NCBI GenBank assembly: GCA_944380635.1
Contig: CALWID010000014.1
Location: forward strand, 1 to 58,042
DNA: 58,042 nt
DNA from: an uncultured Eubacterium sp.
GTDB lineage: Bacteria; Bacillota; Clostridia; Oscillospirales; Acutalibacteraceae
Direction: 5' to 3'
How positions within the stretch are numbered: position 1 is the first letter of the stretch; each line of letters begins with the position of its first letter. The position numbers were made by a program, and so were the translations under genes. The notes under the pieces were generated by a model, which was not told where the DNA came from, did not search any database, and saw only the letters and a program-made list of their open reading frames with translations. This document shows positions 14,950 to 23,343 of this stretch, one piece after another.

Positions 14950-17400
14950 ATGAAACATTCAGACATCATCGGCAAAATGACATTGAAACAAAAAGCGGAT
15001 TATGTTACGGGAAAGGATTTCTGGCATTTAAAAGAGTATAAAGAATTCGGGCTACCGGGAATTATGATTACCGACGGCCCCAACGGTTTAAGGAAAAAAG
15101 ACACAAGTAAAAAATCAAAAGGTGTGGGTCTTGGAAATTCCGTTGCCGCAACATGTTTTCCGCCCGCAGTAACGGCGGCGTGCTCGTGGGATACCGAACT
15201 TATTGAAGAAGAGGGCAGAGCGATAGGCGAGGAATGCCTTGCTGAAAAAGTGTCCGTCATTCTCGGGCCGGGTACAAATATAAAGCGCTCCCCGGTGTGC
15301 GGCAGAAATTTTGAATATTTTTCCGAGGACCCGGTTCTTGCAGGCGAGTGCAGCGCCGCTCTGATAAACGGCATACAGTCAATGGGGGTTGGCACATCTC
15401 TTAAGCATTTTGCATGCAACTCGCAGGAAGCGTACAGAATGGTTATTGATGAACTGATAGATGAAAGGGCAATAAGGGAAATATATTTCCCCGCGTTTGA
15501 AACAGCGGTAAAAAAAGCAAAGCCGTGGACGGTTATGAATTCTTACAACAAGATAAACGGCGTTTATTCATCGCAAAACCACTGGCTACAGGAAAAGGTG
15601 TTAAGAGGTGAATGGGGATTTGACGGCTTGATTGTTACGGACTGGGGTTCGTCGGTGGACAGGGTTAAAGGCATTAAAGCCGGAACAGACCTTGAAATGC
15701 CATCGTCCTGCGGTATAAACAGTGAAAAAATCATACAGGCGGTGCAGAGCGGCGAACTTGATGAAGAAGAACTGAATAAATGCGTGGACAGGATTATTGA
15801 ACTCACTAAAAAATCCGAGCCGGCGCTTAAAAAGAACTGCTCATACAGTGTTCGGGGGCACCACGAAATTGCGCGCCGTATAGCGGAGGGCTCATGCGTG
15901 CTGCTGAAAAACGAGGGCGGTCTGCTGCCGCTTTCCGGTAATAAAAAGATAGCCGTTATAGGCGAAATGGCAAAATTCCCGCGGTTTCAGGGCGCGGGAA
16001 CTTCGGTGATAAATCCAACTATGCTTGATAACGCCTGCGGCGAGTTTGAAAAACACGGTATGGAGTTTGTGTACGCAAAAGGGTATAATAAAGAAAAAGA
16101 TGTTGTTGAGCCGAAACTTTTGAATGAAGCGGTAAACGCCGCTGAAAACTGCGATGTTGCCGTAGTGTTTGCCGGGCTTACTGAGGAATTTGAGGCGGAG
16201 GGATATGACAGGCAGAATATTGATATTCCCGAATGCCATAACCGGCTTATAGAAGCGGTGGCAAAAGCCAATCCGAATACGGTTGTAGTTTTGGCGGCAG
16301 GGTCTGTAATACTTATGCCGTGGGCAGATAAAGTTAAATCAATTCTACATTCAGGTTTAGGCGGGCAGGCAGGCGCGGCGGCTGTTGTAAATATACTTAT
16401 GGGCGATGTTACGCCAAGCGGAAAAACCTGCGAAACATATCCGCTGCGGTTTGAGGATAATCCTGTTTACGGCAATTATCCCGGCGGCCCTGTTACCAGC
16501 GAACACAGGGAAAGCATTTATATAGGGTACAGATATTATGATAAAGCAAATCTTGATGTGCTGTTTCCTTTTGGCTTTGGGTTATCATACACAACTTTTG
16601 AGTACAGCGGCTTAAAATTATCTTCGCTTAATATAAACGAAAACGAAAATCTTATTGTTTCATTCGTGGTGAAAAACACCGGGAAAAGGCGCGGTGCGGA
16701 GACGGCGCAGATTTATGTTTGTGATGAGGAGTCAACTGTATTCAGACCTCAGAAAGAACTTAAGGCGTTTAAAAAGGTTTTTCTTGAGCCGGGCGAAAGT
16801 AAAAAAGTTGAATTTACCCTAAACAAAAGGGCGTTCGCTTTTTACAATGTATTATCCCACAACTGGTGCGTTGAAAGCGGAAAGTTTGATATTCTTATAG
16901 GCGCGTCAAGCAGGGATATAAGGCTGTCCGAAACTGTAAATGTATTTTCACTTAATAACGAGCCTGTTCCCGATTACAGAAAAAACGCGCCTGCATATTA
17001 CAATGATGTTAGAAATATCACCCGCAAAGATTTTGAGGCGCTGTACGGAAAACTGCCGGAAAACAAAATAGACCCAAACAGAAAAATTGATATTTATTGC
17101 TGCCTTAATGACGCTAAATATACAAAATGGGGCGCAGCGATAGGCAGGCTTGTAAAGGCGGTGATGACCAAAATGGGCTCAGGCGAAAACGGAGACGGCG
17201 CCATGCTTGCCGCTATGGCTGTTCAGGTGCCGATAAGAAATTTTGTGCAGATGAGCATGGGCGTATTTTCACCAGCAATGGCGGACGGGCTTTTGATGAT
17301 ACTTAATGATGACGAGTCCACTTTTAAAGGGCTTTTAAAAATATTCGGGTCAATAGGCAGCGCTCTTGTGAAACTGCCTAAACTTTTTAAATCTATATAA
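14950..17400 (+). CDS. Glycoside hydrolase family 3 beta-glycosidase
   Basis: 816 residues. The N-terminal TIM barrel has ITDGPNGLR, the substrate-binding KHFACNS and the catalytic nucleophile Asp231 in GLIVTDWGS. The second alpha/beta sandwich domain follows (SCVLLKNEGGLLPL onward), then a fibronectin-III-like domain (YTTFEYSGLKL to RAFAFYN). About 140 extra C-terminal residues follow with no known domain. There is no signal peptide, so it is an intracellular exo-beta-glycosidase, probably on imported oligosaccharides. The ATG at 14950 is 9 bases after AAAGGG; the in-frame GTG at 14932 is not supported. An AraC-type regulator gene follows after 29 bases. The exact sugar (glucoside, xyloside, GlcNAc) cannot be told. 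Confidence 0.93.
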   Translation: MKHSDIIGKMTLKQKADYVTGKDFWHLKEYKEFGLPGIMITDGPNGLRKKDTSKKSKGVGLGNSVAATCFPPAVTAACSWDTELIEEEGRAIGEECLAEKVSVILGPGTNIKRSPVCGRNFEYFSEDPVLAGECSAALINGIQSMGVGTSLKHFACNSQEAYRMVIDELIDERAIREIYFPAFETAVKKAKPWTVMNSYNKINGVYSSQNHWLQEKVLRGEWGFDGLIVTDWGSSVDRVKGIKAGTDLEMPSSCGINSEKIIQAVQSGELDEEELNKCVDRIIELTKKSEPALKKNCSYSVRGHHEIARRIAEGSCVLLKNEGGLLPLSGNKKIAVIGEMAKFPRFQGAGTSVINPTMLDNACGEFEKHGMEFVYAKGYNKEKDVVEPKLLNEAVNAAENCDVAVVFAGLTEEFEAEGYDRQNIDIPECHNRLIEAVAKANPNTVVVLAAGSVILMPWADKVKSILHSGLGGQAGAAAVVNILMGDVTPSGKTCETYPLRFEDNPVYGNYPGGPVTSEHRESIYIGYRYYDKANLDVLFPFGFGLSYTTFEYSGLKLSSLNINENENLIVSFVVKNTGKRRGAETAQIYVCDEESTVFRPQKELKAFKKVFLEPGESKKVEFTLNKRAFAFYNVLSHNWCVESGKFDILIGASSRDIRLSETVNVFSLNNEPVPDYRKNAPAYYNDVRNITRKDFEALYGKLPENKIDPNRKIDIYCCLNDAKYTKWGAAIGRLVKAVMTKMGSGENGDGAMLAAMAVQVPIRNFVQMSMGVFSPAMADGLLMILNDDESTFKGLLKIFGSIGSALVKLPKLFKSI

Positions 17401-17429
17401 AATATCAAATGGTAAACGGGGGCGCGTTT

Positions 17430-18140
17430 ATGAATTTAGGCGAACTGATAAGTATTAAAACGGATGATGATAGCAGCAGGCATACGCGGTATAATGAAGA
17501 ACTGAAACTCTTTTCATGTATTCAGCAGGGGGATATAAACAAACTTATAGAGGAACTGAAAAAACTTAATACTTCAGTTATTACAGGAAGATTATCTGAC
17601 GATGATATAAATCAGTACAGATATATTGCGGTCAGCACTATTACTCTTGCTATCAGATATGCCATTCAGGGCGGGATGAATGAAAAAGAGGCGTATGATT
17701 TTTCTGATGAATTTATTTTCAGCATTGATTCATTGAAAACCAAAGAGGAGATAACGGAGCATATATGCCGCAAAATAATTCAATTAACATATACCGTGCA
17801 AAAATGCAGAAAAACGCCGCCGCAATCGCCGCATATAAAAAAATGCGTTGCCTATATAAACGAGCATATTGAGGAAAAAATAACCGTTTCTTCCCTTGCC
17901 GGTTACTGTGGTCTGTCGCGCGACCATCTTGCAAAAATATTTAAGGAAGAGATGGGAGTAAACCCAAGTTCATATATAACCGGCCGCAAACTTGAAAAAG
18001 CCAAGGAACTTATTTTGGGCGGCAAAACAAACGGTGAAATCTGCAAAATACTCAAATTTTCATCTGCGTCCCATTTTATAACGGCTTTTAAAAAATATTG
18101 CGGTATGACTCCGGGCGAGTTTTACAATATGGCGAAATAG
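17430..18140 (+). CDS. AraC-family transcriptional regulator
   Basis: 236 residues from the ATG at 17430, which has ACGGGGG upstream. The N-terminal ~130 residues are all-helical (with SIDSLKTKEEITEHICRKII) and resemble the sensor part of AraC proteins that lack a cupin, probably a dimer or ligand domain. The C-terminal pair of helix-turn-helix motifs is clear: ITVSSLAGYCGLSRDHLAKIFK and the second ICKILKFSSASHFITAFKK, ending in GMTPGEFY. Being directly downstream of the GH3 gene in the same direction, it probably controls that gene and related sugar genes elsewhere. A bidirectional terminator lies after it. Confidence 0.9.
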   Translation: MNLGELISIKTDDDSSRHTRYNEELKLFSCIQQGDINKLIEELKKLNTSVITGRLSDDDINQYRYIAVSTITLAIRYAIQGGMNEKEAYDFSDEFIFSIDSLKTKEEITEHICRKIIQLTYTVQKCRKTPPQSPHIKKCVAYINEHIEEKITVSSLAGYCGLSRDHLAKIFKEEMGVNPSSYITGRKLEKAKELILGGKTNGEICKILKFSSASHFITAFKKYCGMTPGEFYNMAK

Positions 18141-18204
18141 AAAAATTTGTTATTTCGGCAAAAACGCACGCGCAGCCGCGCGGCTCAGAAATTTATAAAA
18201 AAAG

Positions 18205-18240
18205 AAAGCAGCCTTTTTTCGTTTTTAAAAGGCTGCTTTT
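18205..18240. terminator. Bidirectional terminator between AraC and degV genes
   Basis: AAAGCAGCCTTTT and AAAAGGCTGCTTT arms with a 9-nt loop and T or A runs on both sides; it serves the two convergent genes. Confidence 0.85.
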
Positions 18241-18271
18241 ATTGATTTTATCACATAAATGCAAAATATAT

Positions 18272-19123
18272 TTATTTTCTCATATAAAATACGGCAAATG
18301 CTTTTGGGCCGCAATGGGAAGATATTGTGCAGCCGGTTTCTGCCGTAATGATTTCTCCGAAATCGGATTTGCCGCTGGCAACGCCCTTTGCAAACGCAAC
18401 AGTTTCGCCGGAAACGCTGCCGGAATTAGCAATAATAATACGGTCCGTATCCATTTTTGAGGCGCCCGCGAAAATATCGTTTATATACTGCCGGTAAACA
18501 TTTTCTATTTTGCCGCGGTATTTTTTAACAACATCCATAGTGCCGTTTGCCGGGTTAACGCCTATTACGGGTTTAATTCCAAGCACATTAGCACCGAATT
18601 TTGCAACTGCGCTGCACCTTCCGCCCTTGTAAAGATAAACAAGTTTATCAAGCACAAAGGTGGAATGGATTTTAGGCACAAGGGACTGAAGGCGGTTTGC
18701 AATTTTTTTAGCCTCAAAACCTTTATCCCTTAGATCGCACGCCTTAAGCACAAGCAAACCCATACCGCAGGAAAGATTTTTTGAATCAACAACATAAACA
18801 TTTTTAAAATCCTGCGCCGCCGCCAAGGCGTTTTGGTGGCTTGATGAAATTGCGCTTGAAAGGCTTATGTGAACAACGCTGTTTCCCTGCTGTTCTGCCT
18901 CGCTGAAAACTTCATAATAAGACGCGGGGGAAACCGCCGCTGTTTTCGGCATTTCTCCCGTTTCTGAAACATGGGCGTAAATATCGTCCTTTGTAATTTC
19001 CTCTCCGTCTAAAAAAGATTCGCTGCCAAGCAGAATTGAAAGAGGCGTTATTCTGATATTTCTTAATTTAATTATATCTTTAGGCAGGTCGCATGTTGAA
19101 TCTGCCGTAATTACAACGCTCAT
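18272..19123 (-). CDS. degV: DegV-family fatty-acid-binding protein
   Basis: 283 residues, the usual DegV length. It opens VVITADSTCDLPKDI, has the lipid-headgroup motif PKTAAVSPASY, the SLSSAISSSHQNA stretch, and VDSKNLSCGMGLLVLKA. DegV/FakB proteins bind a fatty acid and present it to FakA for phosphorylation; here no fakA lies nearby, so the kinase must be elsewhere. The protein is cytoplasmic. The start ATG is preceded by AAAGGAGCAG. It appears to be monocistronic, converging on the AraC gene and sharing its terminator. The family is certain; the exact lipid is not known. Confidence 0.92.
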   Translation of the reverse strand: MSVVITADSTCDLPKDIIKLRNIRITPLSILLGSESFLDGEEITKDDIYAHVSETGEMPKTAAVSPASYYEVFSEAEQQGNSVVHISLSSAISSSHQNALAAAQDFKNVYVVDSKNLSCGMGLLVLKACDLRDKGFEAKKIANRLQSLVPKIHSTFVLDKLVYLYKGGRCSAVAKFGANVLGIKPVIGVNPANGTMDVVKKYRGKIENVYRQYINDIFAGASKMDTDRIIIANSGSVSGETVAFAKGVASGKSDFGEIITAETGCTISSHCGPKAFAVFYMRK

Positions 19124-19247
19124 TGCCGCTGCTCCTTTGTGATGTTATGCGAATTATACCATAAGATAGTTAAAACTTCAACAATCGCGCTTTATTATCA
19201 TATCCATTTTATAAAAATTTAAGATTTTCAGATTAAAAATAATAAAA

Positions 19248-20138
19248 TTATCTTTGCGGCTCATCGGCGGCAAGCCCGTCTGCCGCTGTAAAAATAACGC
19301 TTTGACCTTTTATTGCCAGCGCGCCTTCGTAAAGTTCTATTCCTATTGAAACAGATCCAATATTCTGCTCTTCGCCGTTTTCATATTTGGCGTAAACATA
19401 TACTTTTGCGCTGGCGATATTTGTATCGTCGTCATAATCAATTACCGCCTGGCTGAGCCTGAAAGAACTCAGTTTTTCATATTCGCCGCCGTTTGCCTCA
19501 AGCGCTTTAGTATAGTGTGCCCTGAATTGAGGCAGAGCAAGCCCCGTTTGAGAATCAAACTGCACTTCGGTAGTGCTGTAATCCATAACAAACTGCAAAA
19601 GATTTGGATATGCCTGAGGCTGGCTGAGGTAGCATGTAACGATTTCGTTAAAAGTATCAAGCCAGTTTTCACCGTTTGTATAGTATACGGAATAAGGATT
19701 GTCGGAATCGTCTTCGGCAGGCGTCAGCAAATAAAATCCGTATGTTTCAATATCGGAATCGCCTATTTTGCCTTCGCTATCCAAAATAATAATATCTTTT
19801 TTTCCGTCGTTATTAAAATCACGATTATATACTTCTGTTGCTATGCTGCCAAAATTCGCGCCCCATTCGGAAAATTCAGCCTCTGTATCGCCGCTTACAA
19901 TAATTGCGTAATCGCCGTCTTTATAAACGGAAACGCCTTCGTTTTCGGCAACAAGAGTTCTGCTGCCGTCTTTTTGCGCGCCGCGGTTGTCTGCGCTGTA
20001 ACTTGTGCTTTCGGCTGCCATTTCATTAATTGAAGGTTTGTATACCCTGAAATAATAAAACACGCCTACTGCTGTAAGCACAACAAGCAATGCTGAAAGT
20101 ATCGCCGCGCCGGCGGCAATTCCTTTTTTCTCTCTCAT
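19248..20138 (-). CDS. Membrane-anchored protein with a calcium-loop-like motif, unknown function
   Basis: 296 residues from the ATG at 20138, which is preceded by AAGGACTG overlapping the end of the HAD gene; a longer frame running into the HAD gene is not supported. One N-terminal membrane helix (about 7-32, AAILSALLVVLTAVGVFYYF) anchors a mostly extracytoplasmic beta-rich domain. Residues near 105-120 read YNRDFNNDGKKDIIIL, which resembles the FG-GAP/EF-hand calcium loop with alternating Asp/Asn. The rest has no known catalytic motif. Its gene overlaps the ribosome site region of the HAD phosphatase stop codon, so the two are translationally coupled. Function unknown. Confidence 0.8.
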   Translation of the reverse strand: MREKKGIAAGAAILSALLVVLTAVGVFYYFRVYKPSINEMAAESTSYSADNRGAQKDGSRTLVAENEGVSVYKDGDYAIIVSGDTEAEFSEWGANFGSIATEVYNRDFNNDGKKDIIILDSEGKIGDSDIETYGFYLLTPAEDDSDNPYSVYYTNGENWLDTFNEIVTCYLSQPQAYPNLLQFVMDYSTTEVQFDSQTGLALPQFRAHYTKALEANGGEYEKLSSFRLSQAVIDYDDDTNIASAKVYVYAKYENGEEQNIGSVSIGIELYEGALAIKGQSVIFTAADGLAADEPQR

Positions 20139-20142
20139 TAAA

Positions 20143-20733
20143 TCAGTCCTTATATTTATCTGAATATGTAAATTGAACCCGTCTGCCGTGCTCAATATGA
20201 TAGCAGTTTCCGCACGCAAGCGCGAAGATATATTTATCGTGCCTGTAAGAATCGGAATACACATCAATAACCTTTATATTGCCTTTGCCGAATTTTTCAT
20301 AAAGGCGGCGCACCTTTTCCTCTCCGCGGCAGTTTTCGCCTATTATCGCGCCGGTTTTTTTGCTGTGGCGCGTGCAGATAAGGTAATCAAATTCGGCTCT
20401 TTCGGCAATTTCCTCAAGCAGGAAATCAGGCGACGCGCTTATGATAACGCCCTTTCGCTTTCTTTCAAAAAACCACGGATAAATCTGCTTTTCATGCCTG
20501 TCCCAAAATCCTTTAACCGCTTTTTTAAGCGGAATCATCGGCGTAAACATAAAGCAGATTTTTTTAAAAGTTGTAAAAGTTATAATTTTGCATACCGTCA
20601 GCAGCAGCGCCGCAACAATAGCCGGCGCCATTATAATTATCCAGGGGTAGCGCAAAAGGCAGTAACCTATAAAAAGCGAACCGCTGTCAAACGGCACAAG
20701 GGTTTTATCAAAATCGTAAATATCAATTTCCAA
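20143..20733 (-). CDS. HAD-IB family phosphatase, membrane associated
   Basis: 196 residues. The catalytic HAD motif I is IYDFDKTLVPFDSG near the N-terminus (nucleophile and acid Asp7 and Asp9), motif II is the Ser in GVIISASPDFL, and motif III/IV is KVIDVYSDSYRHDKYI. A hydrophobic insertion (about 28-55, YPWIIIMAPAIVAALLL) follows motif I, as in HAD-IB members acting on lipid-linked or phosphoserine-like substrates at the membrane. The gene starts 2 bases from the stop of the dCMP deaminase gene and runs into the membrane-protein gene, so the three are probably one transcript. The substrate is unknown. Confidence 0.85.
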   Translation of the reverse strand: MEIDIYDFDKTLVPFDSGSLFIGYCLLRYPWIIIMAPAIVAALLLTVCKIITFTTFKKICFMFTPMIPLKKAVKGFWDRHEKQIYPWFFERKRKGVIISASPDFLLEEIAERAEFDYLICTRHSKKTGAIIGENCRGEEKVRRLYEKFGKGNIKVIDVYSDSYRHDKYIFALACGNCYHIEHGRRVQFTYSDKYKD

Positions 20734-20734
20734 A

Positions 20735-21232
20735 TCAAATTTTCTCCGCTTTAAAATCTATTTCAAGTTTTTTACTGCTTTCAAATTTAGTAAGTTTAAC
20801 GCCCGCCGCCGCCAACATTCTTCTGCTTGCGCGGTTGTTGTCAGTATCGTAATATTTATCGCTTATGTAGATTATTTCTTTTATTCCCGCCTGAATTATT
20901 GCCTTGGCACATTCGTTGCAGGGGAAAAGCGCAACATAAATTCGGGAGCCTTTAACGCCGATTCCGTTTGAATTTAAAATCGCGTTAAGTTCCGCGTGGC
21001 AAACGAACGGGTATTTTGTGTCGTTCTGATTATCCGCAGTGCGCTCCCACGGGAAATCCTCATCTGAACATCCGCGCGGAAATCCGTTATAGCCAACGCT
21101 TACTATTCTGTTGTCATCGTTAACTATGCAGGCGCCCACCTGCGTGTTTGGGTCTTTGCTGCGCATAGCGGAAAGCAGCGCAATGCCCATAAAATATTCA
21201 TCCCACGAAATATAACCTTCTCTTTTAGCCAA
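20735..21232 (-). CDS. dCMP deaminase / ComEB-like cytidine deaminase-family protein
   Basis: 165 residues. The zinc-dependent deaminase signature is complete: His79-Ala-Glu81 (CHAELNAIL) supplies a zinc ligand and the proton-shuttling Glu, and PCNEC supplies Cys105 and Cys108. The N-terminal [13 protein letters not shown] and [16 protein letters not shown] are the usual deoxycytidylate deaminase motifs, so it converts dCMP to dUMP for thymidylate synthesis. A ribosome site AAAGGGTG precedes ATG. A GC-rich hairpin (21269-21293) lies in the gap after mrp. First gene of a probable deaminase-HAD-membrane protein unit. Confidence 0.92.
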   Translation of the reverse strand: MAKREGYISWDEYFMGIALLSAMRSKDPNTQVGACIVNDDNRIVSVGYNGFPRGCSDEDFPWERTADNQNDTKYPFVCHAELNAILNSNGIGVKGSRIYVALFPCNECAKAIIQAGIKEIIYISDKYYDTDNNRASRRMLAAAGVKLTKFESSKKLEIDFKAEKI

Positions 21233-21301
21233 TCAAAACACCCTTTCCGTTAAAGTCATAATTCAAATAAGCCGCACTTTATCCGCGCGGCTTTATTTTT
21301 A

Positions 21302-22126
21302 TTATTTACCCTCAAGCGCGCTTACAAATTCGTCAAGTTCGCTAAGGTGAACATCTTCTACTTTGCCATCGTCAACCAGGCGGTTTATCTGCGGGTCTAT
21401 CGGCAGTTTTGCCAGCACGGGCAAACCGAGTTCAGCCGCAGTTTCGTCTATTTTGGATTCGCCGAATATATAATGCTTATTGCCGCAGTCCGGGCATACA
21501 AAATAACTCATATTCTCAACAAGTCCAAGTACGGGAATATTCATAAGTTTAGCCATATTTAAAGCCTTGCTTACTATCATTTTAACAAGGTCCTGCGGGG
21601 TGGAAACTATAACAATTCCGTCCACGGGAATACTTTGGAAAACAGTCAGCGCAACATCGCCTGTTCCCGGCGGCATATCAACAAAAAGATAATCAAGTTC
21701 GCCCCAGCGAACTTCCGTCCAAAACTGCTCCACAACGCCGCTTATCACGGGGCCGCGCCAAACAACGGGCGATTCCTCATTATCAAGCAGCATATTTATG
21801 CTCATAATTTTTATTCCGCTTTTTGTTACATTCGGCAGCAGAAATTCGCTGTCCTGCATGGCTCTCTTTGAAACGCCGAATGATTTTGGCACGGACGGGC
21901 CTGTAATATCAGCGTCCAGCACGCCGACTTTAAGCCCCGCTTTTGCGCATGCAGAGGCAAGCAGGCAGGTAACAAGGCTTTTTCCTACCCCTCCTTTGCC
22001 GCTTACAACGCCTATAACTTTTTTAATATCAGAGCCTTTGTTCATCGGCTTTAAAAAACTTTGCGGCTCTTTTCTTTCGCCGCAGTTCTGCGCGCAGGAA
22101 GAACAGTTATGACTGCATTCTGCCAT
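21302..22126 (-). CDS. mrp: Mrp/ApbC/NBP35-type Fe-S carrier P-loop ATPase
   Basis: 274 residues from the ATG at 22126. I chose this start because the ribosome site GAAAGG lies 11 bases before it, while the ATG at 22135 is too close to that site. The N-terminus MAECSHNCSSCAQNC has a four-cysteine pattern like NBP35. The deviant Walker A is GVVSGKGGVGKSLVT; DADITGPSVPK and the DMPPGTGD switch follow. A CPDCG pair near residue 213 is the conserved CXXC for Fe-S cluster binding at the dimer interface. The protein carries or transfers Fe-S clusters in the cytoplasm. Its leader holds the second copy of the pseudoknot element seen at 7431. A promoter TTGATA-17-TATAAT lies further upstream. Confidence 0.93.
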   Translation of the reverse strand: MAECSHNCSSCAQNCGERKEPQSFLKPMNKGSDIKKVIGVVSGKGGVGKSLVTCLLASACAKAGLKVGVLDADITGPSVPKSFGVSKRAMQDSEFLLPNVTKSGIKIMSINMLLDNEESPVVWRGPVISGVVEQFWTEVRWGELDYLFVDMPPGTGDVALTVFQSIPVDGIVIVSTPQDLVKMIVSKALNMAKLMNIPVLGLVENMSYFVCPDCGNKHYIFGESKIDETAAELGLPVLAKLPIDPQINRLVDDGKVEDVHLSELDEFVSALEGK

Positions 22127-22210
22127 ATTTACCATAGCCTTTCTGGCTGCAAAATAATATCAGTAAATTTATTTAACGCCTTATTACAGCCGGACAAGGC
22201 GTTAATGGTG
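22127..22210 (-). promoter_or_regulatory. Pseudoknot-type leader element, copy 2 (upstream of mrp)
   Basis: Read on the minus strand: CACCA (22210-22206), stem TTAACGCCTTGT (22205-22194) with ATAAGGCGTTAA (22184-22173), loop CCGGCTGTA (22193-22185), a 21-nt linker, and TGCAGCCAG (22151-22143) abutting GAAAGG (22143-22138), 11 nt before the ATG. Eight of nine loop positions pair with TGCAGCCAG, one by a wobble. Against copy 1, an A-T loop pair is replaced by G-C, and a C-G by a U-G wobble, so pairing is kept while sequence changes. Confidence 0.65.
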
Positions 22211-22274
22211 TTTTTGAGTTAAATATATTCGTAAAAAATAATCGCTTTTATGAATATTATAAACTTTTTTAGGG

Positions 22275-22303
22275 ATTATATCATATAAAACAACTTTTAT
22301 CAA
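22275..22303 (-). promoter_or_regulatory. Promoter of mrp
   Basis: On the minus strand, TTGATA (22303-22298) and TATAAT (22280-22275) with a 17-bp spacer. The transcript start near 22268 puts the whole pseudoknot element inside the mRNA leader. Confidence 0.75.
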
Positions 22304-22325
22304 TAGCCGCGGGGAAGCGGCAGTA

Positions 22326-22913
22326 TCAGTAGTTGCGTATAAGTGAAACCACTTTGCCCAGCACGGCAACTTCTTTAACTATGATAGGCTCATAATTATC
22401 GTTTTCGGGCTGCAGGCGGAATCCGCCTTTTTCCTTGTAAAAGCGTTTTACCGTTGCCTCGTCATCAATAAGCGCAACAACTATATCCCCGTTTTCAGCC
22501 ACGGGCGTGCGGCGCACAACTATAATATCGCCGTCCATAATATGGGCGTTTATCATGGAATCGCCGCGAACATGAAGCGCAAAATATTCGCCGCTTTTGT
22601 CAACCGCGGCAGGGATATATTCCTCTATCTGCTCCTGAGCAAGAATGGGCAGACCGGCAGTAACGGTGCCGAGCAGAGGTACTGCAACTGATTTTGCGCT
22701 GCCGCCGGTTAAGCGTATGGTGCGTTTAAGGTTTGGGTCCCTTTCTATATAGCCTGCTTTTTCAAGCGCGTTAAGGTTGTATTGCACCGTTGAGGTTGAG
22801 CGCAGACCGACCGCCTCGCCTATTTCACGCACGGACGGCGCTATTCCCCGCTCTTCAATAACACGCTGTATATAGTCTAACACCGCCTGTTGGGTTTTGT
22901 TTATTTTATTCAA
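22326..22913 (-). CDS. lexA: SOS response repressor LexA
   Basis: 195 residues, cytoplasmic repressor-protease. The N-terminal winged helix (1-65) has APSVREIGEAVGLRSTSTVQ as recognition region. The autocleavage site Ala86-Gly87 sits in GTVTAGLP, and the Ser-Lys dyad is Ser119 (VRGDSM) and Lys156 (EATVKRFY). RecA filaments trigger self-cleavage and derepress DNA-repair genes. The gene has its own promoter with a LexA-like operator overlapping the -35, so it should be autoregulated. It lies between mrp and a tRNA pair and does not appear to be in an operon. Confidence 0.96.
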   Translation of the reverse strand: MNKINKTQQAVLDYIQRVIEERGIAPSVREIGEAVGLRSTSTVQYNLNALEKAGYIERDPNLKRTIRLTGGSAKSVAVPLLGTVTAGLPILAQEQIEEYIPAAVDKSGEYFALHVRGDSMINAHIMDGDIIVVRRTPVAENGDIVVALIDDEATVKRFYKEKGGFRLQPENDNYEPIIVKEVAVLGKVVSLIRNY

Positions 22914-22980
22914 AATATTTCACCGCCGTATGCAATTAATGCAGTATTAATTGTATATTATCTTATTTTAAACTGATTTT

Positions 22981-23019
22981 ATTGTATCACAGGCGCATAT
23001 AAAAGTCAAACATTTGTAC
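22981..23019 (-). promoter_or_regulatory. lexA promoter with SOS-box-like operator
   Basis: On the minus strand TTGACT (23009-23004) and TACAAT (22986-22981) with a 17-bp spacer. GTACAAATGTTTG (23019-23007) overlaps the -35 and matches the Firmicutes SOS box pattern (CGAAC-N4-GTTCG) at most positions. LexA bound here would block its own transcription. Confidence 0.65.
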
Positions 23020-23045
23020 TATTTTAAAGGTTTTAAAAAAAAGTG

Positions 23046-23074
23046 TTGACAAAAGTCTTTTAATATAATATAAT
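23046..23074 (+). promoter_or_regulatory. Promoter of the tRNA-Met/tRNA-Glu unit
   Basis: Consensus TTGACA (23046-23051) and TATAAT (23069-23074), spacer 17; strong, as expected for stable RNA. It is divergent from the lexA promoter nearby. Confidence 0.85.
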
Positions 23075-23105
23075 CTACCTTGCTTGAAAGCAGTAACTGC
23101 AATAC

Positions 23106-23182
23106 GGCTTTATAGCTCAGTTGGCTAGAGCATGCGGTTCATACCCGCAGTGTCACTGGTTCGAATCCAGTTAAAGCCACCA
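23106..23182 (+). tRNA. tRNA-Met (CAT)
   Basis: Complete cloverleaf: acceptor GGCTTTA with TAAAGCC, D-arm GCTC..GAGC, anticodon stem TGCGG/CCGCA with loop TTCATAC (anticodon CAT), T-arm ACTGG TTCGAAT CCAGT, CCA encoded. Looks like elongator Met, though an Ile2 (modified C34) reading of CAT cannot be excluded. Confidence 0.95.
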
Positions 23183-23184
23183 AC

Positions 23185-23259
23185 GGCCCGGTGGTCAAGA
23201 GGTTAAGACACCGCCCTTTCACGGCGGTAACACGAGTTCAATTCTCGTCCGGGTCACCA
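23185..23259 (+). tRNA. tRNA-Glu (TTC)
   Basis: Two bases after tRNA-Met. Acceptor GGCCCGG pairs with CCGGGTC, anticodon stem CCGCC/GGCGG with loop CTTTCAC (anticodon TTC), T-arm CGAG TTCAATT CTCG, CCA encoded. Confidence 0.95.
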
Positions 23260-23263
23260 TATC

Positions 23264-23297
23264 ATCCGCCAAAACTCAGGTTTTGGCGGATTTTTTG
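23264..23297 (+). terminator. Terminator of the tRNA unit
   Basis: ATCCGCCAAAAC pairs with GTTTTGGCGGAT around TCAG-type loop bases and is followed by T6, directly after tRNA-Glu. Confidence 0.9.
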
Positions 23298-23343
23298 TTG
23301 TTTAAGCAAACGGAGGGAACTATAAAATTAAGGCGTACTGTTT

